NCBI GenBank assembly: GCA_023630585.1
Contig: CM042553.1
Location: 15,101,020-15,165,019 of the forward strand
Source of the DNA: Cranoglanis bouderius
Taxonomy: Eukaryota > Chordata > Actinopteri > Siluriformes > Cranoglanididae
Direction: 5' to 3'
Length of the DNA stretch: 64,000 bases
How positions within the stretch are numbered: position 1 is the first letter of the stretch; each line of letters starts with the position of its first letter. The notes beneath the pieces were generated by a model. That model made no database searches. It was given only the letters and a program-made list of their open reading frames with translations, and had not been told where the DNA came from. Shown here piece by piece: positions 55,323 through 64,000 of the stretch. A program made the position numbers and the translations under genes.

Positions 55323-55900
55323 GCACAAATGAGTGCGTAGGTTTTATCAAATAAGGTCATACTTAAATGCCATTTACAAAATGGCAGCTTTTGTTCTGCA
55401 TTAATTTAGCTGCTATTGGGGTACAGTTATTAACATGAATATAATATAACCATGTTCTGTACAAAAAAAGTGTCTTATCAACCTCCAACACCATTAATAG
55501 TACTGTCCAACATTTCCCACACTGATGGATGATTAAGAAATACATCCTTGGGATATTCAATGGGATTTTCCACACACAGCGTTTGTGATATCAAGTGTAC
55601 CTGACCAAATGATGGAGCTGAATTCTAGAAAGGGTACCATTCTGAAAATCTGGCTTGTGTTTCAAACCCATGCTCTCTTATCTCATGGACCAAAATCTAC
55701 CATTAGGATCCCCCCGTACCAGCATTTACCCATAGGGGGCAGTGTCCAAAATGGAGAGGAACACAAGACATAACGAAAGGGGGGAAAGACAGTCATGACT
55801 GCACACAACGTGAACATCATCACAGGTCCATCAGCTTCCATGAAGCTTTGTATCCACTCCATACTGATTTGCTTGAGTCTCTTTCTCTGTTTGCGCTCAG

Positions 55901-56328
55901 TCATCGCTGGTTACTGGTGTCCACAGTCATGGCCGAGTGGTGCAGTCCCCTCCCAGATGCTCTGGACTCCACCGATGAGTCCTGCTCCTCGGTGAAGCTG
56001 TCCGGGCTTCCTTCTCCGTCCAGCAGACTCCCACAGCTGGAGTTTGGACTCAGCATGTCCTGCAAGAGGTCTTCCCTCACCAGACCCCCGTCCCGCACCC
56101 GAGCCGCAGCCTCCCCACCCATCATGTCGTCCTGGTCGTTTAACAGCTTGGCCAGGAAGTTGATGTACTTCATAGCTAGGCGCAGGATTTCGTTCTTGCT
56201 CAGCTTCTTGTCGGGAGGATGAGTGGGGATGAGCTTGCGCAGCTCAGCGAAGGCGCCGTTCACATTCTGCTGCCTCCAGCGCTCGCGGCTGTTTGTGAAG
56301 ATGCGCCGCACAATCTTCGGCTGTGAAC
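55901..56328 (-). CDS. tal1: tal1 last coding exon: bHLH and C-terminus
   Basis: The acceptor is 'caattttcag' (minus). It opens with SQPKIVRRIF and holds the entire bHLH, then a Ser/Glu-rich tail to TSNQR and TGA at 55903-55901. Confidence 0.97.
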
Positions 56329-59300
56329 CTGAAAATTGAGGAATAGAGTGAGCATGGTATACAAGGAACACTGGTGATGTCTGATCATCCTGATATTGCC
56401 TCTAAAATCTCTTTTTAGTAAAGGCGACTCCAGCTCAAGCCAGATCCTTAAGGTGCTTCTTTTTGAATGTTACTTTATACCATTTATAGTAAACCAGAAT
56501 CATTCAGAACTCTGAATGACTGACCGGCTTTAACAGGACTTAGCTTGTGAATCCACCTATGTGCCGAGTCTCTTCTCTCCTCAGCTCACTGATAGATAAG
56601 CTCTTTATCTCAACCTATTTAGCAAAGAATTAATTAACCTTTCTATTATCGGTGGCATTTTACATTCAATTATTCAAGCTCATTTCTCATCCTAGACAGC
56701 TCTTTTGGAACAGAACCAGCTCTGTCTCACATTGCAGCTAATAAACTGATGACTGAGTGCATGGTAAGCTACTCAGCTTGGATACATATTATTAATCAAG
56801 CAATATAATAGACCGTTTTATTAGAAAACCACAATATATTAGACAAGTAAGCATTCGGCGGCACATTTTACGCTTGAGTGAGTGTTGCATTAAGTTTTAT
56901 TTCCACACAAACATTTTTGGAGTCTCTGTACATTTCAGCTCCTGCATCCTTCTCTCAGCTCGCAGTCAAGCACTTTGTCTCACATTTTGCATTTTTATGG
57001 CTGGCAGCTCTGAAGCTCCTATCATCAGCACCCAGCAAAACCTCTAGGGTTGAATGAACTCTTATACAGTGTTGAGTTAGATCCTTGAGGACATATATAA
57101 ACACTTCTAATTTAACATTCCCTAAATCATTGACTCCTGCACACATCACCGCTGGTTGATGATTGCATGAATGAAATGCACTGACTTATTTCAAGAATAT
57201 AATTAACAGAACTTATGTATAGCGATCAGAGCCACCTTTAATATATGGGCACTGCTTAGTATTTACTGTGAGCTGCTTTTTTTCCAGTAACATTTTACTT
57301 TAAGTATCCCTCAACCAACATTACTTAACATATTAGTTAATATGAAGAAACCCTGAACTTCAGCATTAATACACCATTAGTAACATTAACAAAGTTACCA
57401 CCATCCGTGAGTAAAATTAATCCCGTAATCCCGACCACCATGGAAAAAACACTTTAATGAATATTTTTGTGGGGGTTTTTTTATTGGCAAAATTCAAAAT
57501 TGAGTCTGAAATTGAGTCTTCACTGTTGACACCTGGAGCCCAGAGCTCAGTAATTTATGAACATTTAGAACAATTTAAATGTTGCTCATTTATGTGGACT
57601 TATTTTGAATCATGGATTGAATAAACAGTCAATCCAGGTGTATTTCAATAAGATTTAAACAATCGTCCATCAATATGTGTTAATTTACTTCGCTAACTTG
57701 TGGCTTATTAATGCTGAATTGCATGTTAACTAATGCAGTAAATACTATTTTTTAAGGGAAACATAATGTACAGTGTTACCGTATCATTTCCCCCTCTACG
57801 TTTGTGAGCAAATTTCATCATAGAATGTGGTGCTAAATCTGCCTGGGATTATCCAGTAGCTACACTAACTTTACGTTTTAATTAGAGAATAATATAAATG
57901 AATAGGAATGTAAAAAAAAAAAAAAAAAAAAATGACGTGTGGCAGGATGAGGAGAAATGACTGAAATCGTTACAAAAATATTAATTGACGTAAAGCGCAT
58001 ATTCATCATTATGTGTATCAGTCGTTCATTTAATGATAAAGCTTATAATAGTAACATTGCATTAGGCTATATAAAAAAACTAATAAAGAATATCATTAGT
58101 AGCCTATTATTAACTCATTCCGCAGTAAGTGGAGAGGTTCTGACTCTCTTACGATTGACTGTCCGATTAAATGATTTTACATTTTCGATAGAAAGTTTCG
58201 TGTAGTTAATTTTATTTTGTAAAGTTTTTGTCTATTTTGTTTTTTTCCAAACGCAGAAAATGGACTATATAAATAAATAAAAATTGCACGTGAGCCGTAC
58301 TGATGGAAAATGAAGGGATTCAAATGAATAGAAAGAAAAAGTCACAGCCAAAGAGTGGCTTACCATACTTAGAAAGATCTAAAATAGTCCTACCATCGTT
58401 GATCTCGATCTCGTAGGGAGCAGCTCTGCGTTTCAGGCGGTTACTGGGGTACATGCCGTACTGCTCCGCGTCCCCGGCGAAGCCACTGCACCGGAAATGA
58501 GGTAAACCACCATTAGCACAGCTGACGCAGAATTATTAGTGTAATAATGCTTAGCGAATGTATGCTACATAATACAACTTATGCAAGTTAAAATAATGTC
58601 AGATGACAATAATGTCAAAATAAAGCTATAGCTATATAGAACGCCTTCTATTGTAACTATGGTGACGCTTTAACTGCATTCTGCATTAACACTGCATTCA
58701 CTGAGGTTTGGTGGCCATTTTTAAAATCCGTTGGTTTTATTCTGCGCTATTTTATTTGGACTACTGCGCAAAGACACACGTGAATGCTTTAGGCTATTCA
58801 TTTCATACATTTAATTTTTTTGGTCCTTTTTCAGAAATAAAAATGCTATGCAATGGCAGTGAAAGTTGAGTAGGTTACTGCATGGTCTGCTATGAACTGA
58901 GCTTAGACACTGTTACTGTAAGGTACACAATAGTGTTAAAATAGTGAATGTGATTGATTCGTTTCCCCATCTCAAATGCAGTGGACTTGTCGTAAAAATA
59001 CATAAATATATAAATAACCGATGGTTTAATATCGGGCTACTGCATTTTACACTCTTAGAAAAAAAAACATTATTTAAGGGTTCATTGGATAATTATGTGT
59101 TCTTGGCCTCCTCAAAAGGGTTCTACTCGGAATAACTTCTGAAGTTAATCCTTAAGGGTTCCCCCAAACTGGCACCCGAAGAAATGAGTACAGGTTAAGC
59201 ACACACTCTCACAGAAATAGTAGGCTTCTAAATTGTCCATTTCCTTGTCACTAGGGTGGTACCCTTATCTTTTATACCTTGAGGTACCCTAAAGACTAAA

Positions 59301-60194
59301 CCTTTTGTTTGAAATGTGTCGTTTACTTAGAAATGTGCATGTAGGGATGTGGTGAATATTTAAAGCTTTACTTTACTAATTACTAATAAACTAAGTACTA
59401 ATTAGTAAAGTAAAGCTTTAAATGTCCACTATATCCCTAAATGCACCATTCTAGGTAAACGATACATATTAAAGGTACAAAAGGTGTAGTCATGAGGGTA
59501 CCACCCCAGAGACAAGGAAAGGTATAGATTAGTACCCGATTTTATGTATTAAATAATTAAATAATCGAATCAGACTCGTACTCATTAAAAAAACGTAAAA
59601 TCTCAAAATAATAACATTTTCTAGGTTAATATAACTAGTGCATAAAGCAGAAGTCTTGAACAGAGCATCCCTGTGTAAATGCAGTAAACCCGATGCTGAC
59701 CTGTTGAGAGTGGCGAGCGGTTGCGCCATGTTGCTGTAGAGCATGGCGCGGGCGGGCAGAGCAGGGAAGGCGGCCGGGCTCAGCTGCACCATTCGCTTGG
59801 CTTCGTTTGGCGGCTCTCTCGGGGGCAGCGGCAGAGGAACTGGTGGTCTGCGCAACTCGGTGGTCTGCACCGTGTGTCTGCCGTCCGTCTCTAACTCAGC
59901 GCCTTTTATATCGCCTCTCGTGGCCAGCTCGATCACTGCCACTTCCTGTTTTGGCTCACTGCCGCCGTGCGCCGTTTCCTTGGCAACGCCGTTAAGGAGG
60001 AGGAGGTGGGCTCCTCTCCGCGTGCTCTCAGCAAACTCGGACGTCGTGCTCGTCCTGGTGGTGGTCGTGCCTTCCTGTTTCCCGTGCGCCTCATCCTCCT
60101 CACCAGCAGTGTCGCGTCCCGGTGAGCTGCACTCCTCCTTCTGCTCATCCTCAGCGCCCGGGCTGGCGCGCTCACGTTTCAGTTTCTCCATCAT
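55901..60194 (-). CDS. tal1: TAL1 (SCL) bHLH transcription factor, complete coding region, 3 exons
   Basis: Exons in coding order: 60194-59701, 58485-58394 and 56328-55901. GT-AG borders with matching phases give 1014 nt and 337 residues. Seen: conserved N-terminal motifs LLLNGVAKET (about residues 69-78), TTELRRPP and RMVQLSPAAFPAL; linker YPSNRLKRRAAPYEIEINDG; and the bHLH at about residues 202-258, with basic part RRIFTNSRERWRQQNVNGAF, loop PTHPPDKKLSKNE and helix 2 ILRLAMKYINFLAKLL. The tail has DLLQDMLSPNSSCGSLLDGE. Family knowledge: TAL1 dimerises with E proteins, binds E-boxes alongside GATA1, LMO2 and LDB1, and is needed for blood and endothelial specification. The bHLH and tail fit TAL1 rather than TAL2 or LYL1. 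ATG 60194 is followed by a second in-frame ATG at 60191 with better context (G at +4). Confidence 0.97.
56329..58393 (-). other. tal1: tal1 intron between coding exons 2 and 3
   Basis: Apart from the GATA cluster at 56591, it is AT-rich and free of obvious mobile elements, in contrast to the patj introns. A poly-A run is at 57911-57932. No alternative exon recognised. Confidence 0.6.
56591..56610. promoter_or_regulatory. tal1: Triple GATA cluster in tal1 intron
   Basis: 'gatagataagctctttatct' holds two tandem GATA cores (56591, 56595) and one inverted core (56606-56609) within 20 bp, with a homeodomain-like 'aattaattaacc' 30 bp downstream. It lies 263 bp from the last tal1 exon. GATA factors are known direct regulators of tal1; the function of this cluster is inferred. 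Confidence 0.4.
58394..58485 (-). CDS. tal1: tal1 second coding exon
   Basis: The acceptor is 'ttccggtgcag' and the donor is AACGATG|gtagga (minus). It encodes GFAGDAEQYGMYPSNRLKRR, then AAPYEIEIND. It enters in phase 2 and leaves in phase 1. Confidence 0.95.
59235..59525. mobile_element. Palindromic fold-back MITE in tal1 intron
   Basis: The left arm 'ccatttccttgtcactaggg' and 'tggtacccttatc' is mirrored by 'gagggtaccacccca' and 'gagacaaggaaa' on the right. The centre 'actttactaattactaataa' / 'actaattagtaaagt' is also inverted. About 290 bp, no coding potential. A second short MITE-like piece lies at 59050-59170. Confidence 0.7.
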
Positions 60195-60203
60195 CCTGTC
60201 TGG
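59701..60203 (-). CDS. tal1: tal1 first coding exon
   Basis: A likely acceptor 'tttcgcatcgcag' puts the exon start at 60203, with 9 nt of 5' UTR before ATG 60194. The donor is CAACAG|gtcagc. It encodes an acidic Thr/Ser-rich N-terminus, then the TAL1 motifs. The opposite strand also has an open frame of 159 codons, which is a GC-rich shadow. Confidence 0.92.
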
Positions 60204-62302
60204 CTGCGATGCGAAAATATAATAGCAGCAGTGTGGCCACTAGTGTGGGATGCTAATGGACAATCCAAATATTCACGCGTCCCCGTCGTTTCCCTTTTAG
60301 TCACCTTAAAAAAGAGATAATATTTTCGATCACTGGAGAATATGGTTACATCGAAAAAATGCTCAATTAAAAAAGTAAACATCACCACGAATGCATTGCT
60401 CAGACTCAATCTCGCCAGTCCTCTGTGCGCGCCGACACTGCAAACACTGACAGTTGAGCAATACAGTATTTGACAGCATGAGGATGAGCGTGTGTTACAT
60501 AGCACAGCCCATGCACATCACCGCACACTGTATACTAATGTGGCTCAGGGATTTACTCTAAATATAGGCAGGAGTAAATGTAGGCCAACTTGCGTATAGT
60601 GTAGTCCACCAGCATTAGTGCAGTGCTAACCTACACACCAGCCTAAATGCACCAGTAATTTTAGACATAATACATAAATATATAGTCTATATATTTCATA
60701 TAGGTACACACATGCGTGTGTATTATGTAGTTATGCTCAACAATGTACCTTCGTTGAAATGGATTTGATTTGTTATTTTAACAAGAACGAATCAACAGCA
60801 GCGCCGGCCCGTACACATCTAAAGCTGAATCTGTTACATAAATATTGTCATATGGCTTAGACTCGTATAAGGACCAAGTGTCTTCTTTTCCTTTGCATGA
60901 CCTTGTTCCATCATATCAATATTCTGGTCATGGTGTCTGTAGATAAGGGAGCCATACCAGTGTCTCCGTCGACAGGGAGCTTATCTCTCCAAAACAGTGT
61001 TTCTTGGGTACAACAGAATATAATTTTAACCCGCCCCGCTGTATAGGCCACAATGCATTTATAATCATACTGTATAATGTAGTGCTTTTACCATCCATGA
61101 GCTTTGTTTATTATGGATACTCAGAGTGTAATAAAAGCAGTGCTTGTTAATAATGCTCATAATTCATAACACGCATAAGTATTTGATAATGTTAATGACG
61201 CAGGACCACCGCATTGTTCCATATAACTTGCAAAATTGTCTATTTAAATGCGCGAGGCTGTCCAGTTAATTTCACAGCCACTTCAGCTAGATATACTGCA
61301 GACTTTTACAAATTTCGCAGGTATAGTTTTAAGTTTTTGTTTTCTTTTCAACAAAAATTAGCCACTGAAAATACACTAAATGAAGCATTTGAATGGTCTA
61401 ATATGCTAAATTCATTCATTAATGAGGGTTTGACTGGTTTTGATTTTTATTCCAAATTGAAAAAATGTCTGATTAAATAAAAGACTTATAGGACATACAT
61501 CTAGATTTAAAATGAATTGATTTCTAGAAGCCCAGAATTGTTACAAAATAAATTGTCACTTAAAATGGGCCCTATTTAACAACTTGATAATGATTAATTA
61601 ATTTATGTCAAAAACATCTGTATCACCCGTCCAATACGCACTGCTCAAATTGACTCTTAACAGAAACAATTAAGTGTTGAAATTTAAATTATCTTCAAAA
61701 TGAATCTTCTTAGGAGAATTTGTTTTTTTTTTTTGGTCGAATGATTGCTGTTTTTACAGCATTTTCCTGTCATGTTCTATTGCGCTGTCCCAAACACATA
61801 TGAATAAATAAATAAAGAAAGAAATACAGGCATATGGGTATGAAAGCGACCAACACAGTAAATCTAAAATTGGTCATATAATCAGGAGAAGGTCGATCTG
61901 AAGCGCAGTGCTGATATTGTTTATTATTACTTTTTTTTTGGCGTGATTGCTTTGTTTAGCCGGCTCATGAAGCTCAGTTTCGTTCGATCAAAAAACTTAA
62001 TATTTAAAACAATCCCAGTATCGTAGATGGCATCGAATCACCTGCGTTTTATTCGTCATATTTACCAACCTAATTACATTTTGATAATTAACTGCTAACT
62101 CCACATCCGATAAAGAACTGGGCCTATACGGGTTTTCCAGCGCAATTTAAGGAGGAAAAATAACAAAATCGAATTAGAATAAAATTAAATCTATTAAATG
62201 ACGATTCCACGTAGCCTAATTAGCAGTAATTGTTATCCTTTGTTTGAGATAAAGAGCTCTGAAATGTGTTTATGAATATGTAGCTGGATATATTGGTCTT
62301 AC
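60204..62302 (-). other. tal1: tal1 5' region, probable intron in the 5' UTR
   Basis: If the acceptor at 60204 pairs with the donor at 62302 this is a 2.1 kb 5' UTR intron. It is largely repeat-free. Small open frames (for example 61214-61480) have no supporting features. Confidence 0.4.
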
Positions 62303-62480
62303 CGTGCTCGGGCTGTGGTCAGTGTGAGTGTGTGTGAGGAGCCATTTTGTGCAGGCTCGTCCATGTCTGTGTTTTTTTTTTCCATGCACTGTGTGGAAGT
62401 GGGAGTGAAGCTCTCTATAATCACCCCTCACACACTGCACAACAACACAGGGGCAAATGTGGCTGTGCCAGATAAGGGCC
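62303..62480 (-). promoter_or_regulatory. tal1: Probable tal1 noncoding first exon and promoter
   Basis: On the minus strand 'cccgagcacg|gtaagacc' is a strong donor at 62303/62302. About 165 bp further upstream lies 'ccttatctggcac', a consensus GATA site (62469-62476 as 'agataagg'). Known mammalian and fish tal1 promoters contain GATA sites close to the first noncoding exon, which this layout fits. The transcription start is not determined. Confidence 0.4.
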
Positions 62481-62989
62481 CTAAAGCCATTACTTATCGA
62501 ACCATTCCTTATTATTCAGTTTGGGTTTTTTTTTTATTATCATTATTATTATTATTAACATTAAAGGTAAACCCGAGGGGAAAGGGGGGACATATAGACT
62601 TTATATTGTGAATGGATATACATAGAAAATAGGTAACTATGAGAGGAAAATGATTTTAACATGTATAGTAGACAGGTGGGTAAAACTCCCCCTAAGGGAC
62701 TAAAAATTATAAAACAAGAGAATGCATTTCAGGAAGCTGTAATGCCAGGGCGGGATGAAGACTCGAAAAAGTGCCATTGAGTGTGTATGTATTTTTTTTT
62801 TTTTTTTTTTACACATTTTATGATGTTGTAATAAAATGTAATACAATGAAATACAATTGGTTGGGGTTTAAAAATAAACAAACAAACAAATAAATAAATA
62901 GCTGTATACACTGCACTCCATCTCCCATGTAATAACTAATACGTGTTATATTAGACCAGAGCTCGTTAGTAATTCGCCTAAATGATTTA

Positions 62990-64000
62990 CAACACCAATT
63001 CCGAAAAAGTTGGGACAGTATGGAAAATGCACACAAAAAAAAAAGAGTCATTTAAAAATTCTATTCACGCTGTACTATATTGAAAATACATAATTAAAAC
63101 ATTATTTAATGTTTTACTTTGTGAAATTAATTTATTCTTGAAAATATACTCATTTCAAATCTGATGACTGCAACACGGTCCAAAAAAGTTGGGACAGTCG
63201 ACTGTTTACCACTGTGTAACATCAGCTTTTCTTTTAATAACACTTATTAAGCGTTTGGGCACTGAATGCATTATGCATTTATTCAGCTGCGCAACTGTAC
63301 GGGACCTTCACTGCCTTATTTTGCGCTTCATAATGCGTCACACATTTTCAATCTGAGACAGGTCAGGACTGCAGACAGGCCATGCTAGCACCCACACTCT
63401 CTGCTTACGTAACCATGCGCTTGTAACTCGAGCAGAATGTGGTTTGGCTTTGTCCTGCGCTCACAGATTTGCAAGTTACCCATGCCATGGGCACTGAAAC
63501 ACCCCCATACCATGATTGACGCTGGCTTTTGGACCTGACACTGATAACAGCTTCGATGGTCCTTTTCCTCTTTGGCCCGGAGAACACGACGAAATGTTGA
63601 CTCGTCGGAACACAAAACACGATTCCACTGTGCTACTGTCCATCTCAGATGAGCCCGAGCCCAGAGAAGTCGGCGGCACTTCTGGACAGTGTTGATGTAT
63701 GGCTTCTGCTTTGCGTAGTAAAGCCTTAACTTGCATCTGTGGATGCAGCGGCGAATGGTGTTGACTGACAAAGGTTTACCAAAGTATTCCCGAGCCCATG
63801 TCAGGATATACATTACAGACTCATGACGGTTTTTAAGACAGTGACGTCTGAGGGATCGGAGATCACGCGCATTCAGAAGTGGATTTCAGCCTTGCCCTTT
63901 ACGCACCGAAATTTGACCGGATTCCTTGAATCTTTTAATTATATTGTGCACTGTAGAATGTGAAATGCCCAAAATCCTACCAATTTGTCTTTGGGGAATG
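62990..64000 (-). mobile_element. Tc1/mariner-type transposon, cut by window edge
   Basis: The terminus follows a TA: 'caacaccaattccgaaaaag' and 'ttgggacagtatggaaaatg'. 'aaaaagttgggacagt' is repeated at 63005 and again at 63184, an inner direct-repeat arrangement. The interior encodes transposase on the minus strand. The other end is outside the window. Confidence 0.8.
63385..64000 (-). pseudogene. Tc1/mariner-type transposase fragment, frame broken
   Basis: It reads LSVNTIRRCIHRCKLRLYYA, then RRLLWARAHLRWTVAQWNRV and LCSDESTFRRV (first catalytic Asp), followed by SIMVWGCFSAHGMGNL. The C-terminal half with the expected second Asp is shifted or replaced and ends early at about 63385. The N-terminal half continues past 63813 in another frame and leaves the window. 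Confidence 0.78.

Larger units (their letters stand above)
49301..55900. other. Interval between pdzk1ip1 start and tal1 end
   Basis: No coding exon found. It holds candidate regulatory blocks at 50090-50830, 53510-53760 and 54560-54730, an R1 copy at 50950-51590, and simple repeats at 53101-53190 and 55250-55322. A minus-strand AATAAA at 55176-55181, about 720 bp past the tal1 stop, may end tal1 mRNA. Nothing recognisable in about 51600-53090 and 53950-54550. Confidence 0.5.

Noticed and set aside
59743..60222. Plus-strand open frame of 159 codons
   Set aside because: It lies antisense to the tal1 first coding exon, which has clear conserved motifs. High GC content creates the shadow frame.
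61214..61480. 88-codon plus-strand frame upstream of tal1
   Set aside because: AT-rich, no recognisable domain or upstream promoter, and a length expected by chance in this DNA.
1..64000. CRISPR arrays, operons, ribosome binding sites, prophage or plasmid features
   Set aside because: Looked for and not found. Spliced genes, SINEs and vertebrate-type transposons show this is nuclear animal DNA.

Overview
The window looks like teleost fish nuclear DNA, probably an otophysan and possibly a catfish. The signs are short GT-AG exons in repeat-rich introns, many degenerate Tc1/mariner and hAT elements, a tRNA-derived SINE with the common teleost tail, and abundant (TG)n microsatellites. No prokaryotic, organellar or viral gene organisation was seen. 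The species guess is an inference.

Three host genes can be read. (1) The plus strand from 525 to 43282 carries the 3' part of patj (INADL), a multi-PDZ scaffold of the Crumbs polarity complex. I could follow 18 coding exons that join in frame to 641 codons plus stop, covering the end of one PDZ domain (PDZ6 by human numbering), then PDZ7 to PDZ10 and the natural C-terminus. (2) The minus strand from 49300 to 47707 carries a complete four-exon gene for a 110-residue single-pass membrane protein, pdzk1ip1 (MAP17). All its exons are short, and it ends in a PDZ-binding tail. (3) The minus strand from 60194 to 55901 carries the three coding exons of tal1 (SCL), a 337-residue bHLH factor of blood and endothelial development. 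A probable noncoding first exon and GATA-bearing promoter lie near 62303-62480.

Layout: 1-13049 is the exon for the end of PDZ6 plus a repeat-filled 12.4 kb intron. 13050-18354 holds linker exons. 22039-35745 holds the PDZ7, PDZ8 and PDZ9 exons. 35746-43282 holds the end of PDZ9 and PDZ10, with two unusually clean noncoding blocks around 38 kb. 43283-47706 is the convergent patj/pdzk1ip1 interval. 49301-55900 is the pdzk1ip1-tal1 interval, with several regulatory-looking blocks. 60195-62990 is tal1 upstream DNA, and 62990-64000 is another Tc1-like element cut by the window edge.

Most of the rest is mobile DNA: two same-oriented copies of one Tc1 family (one nested in an older MITE), a Tc1 element broken by what looks like one frameshift, five pieces of another DDE family including a fold-back, and several MITE families. 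The most interesting non-gene signals are the repeated (TG)n tracts just upstream of patj 3' splice sites, a GATA cluster in a tal1 intron, an octamer/GATA block in a patj intron, and a compositionally distinct 1.4 kb block at 30790-32240 that I could not classify. No convincing novel protein system was found.
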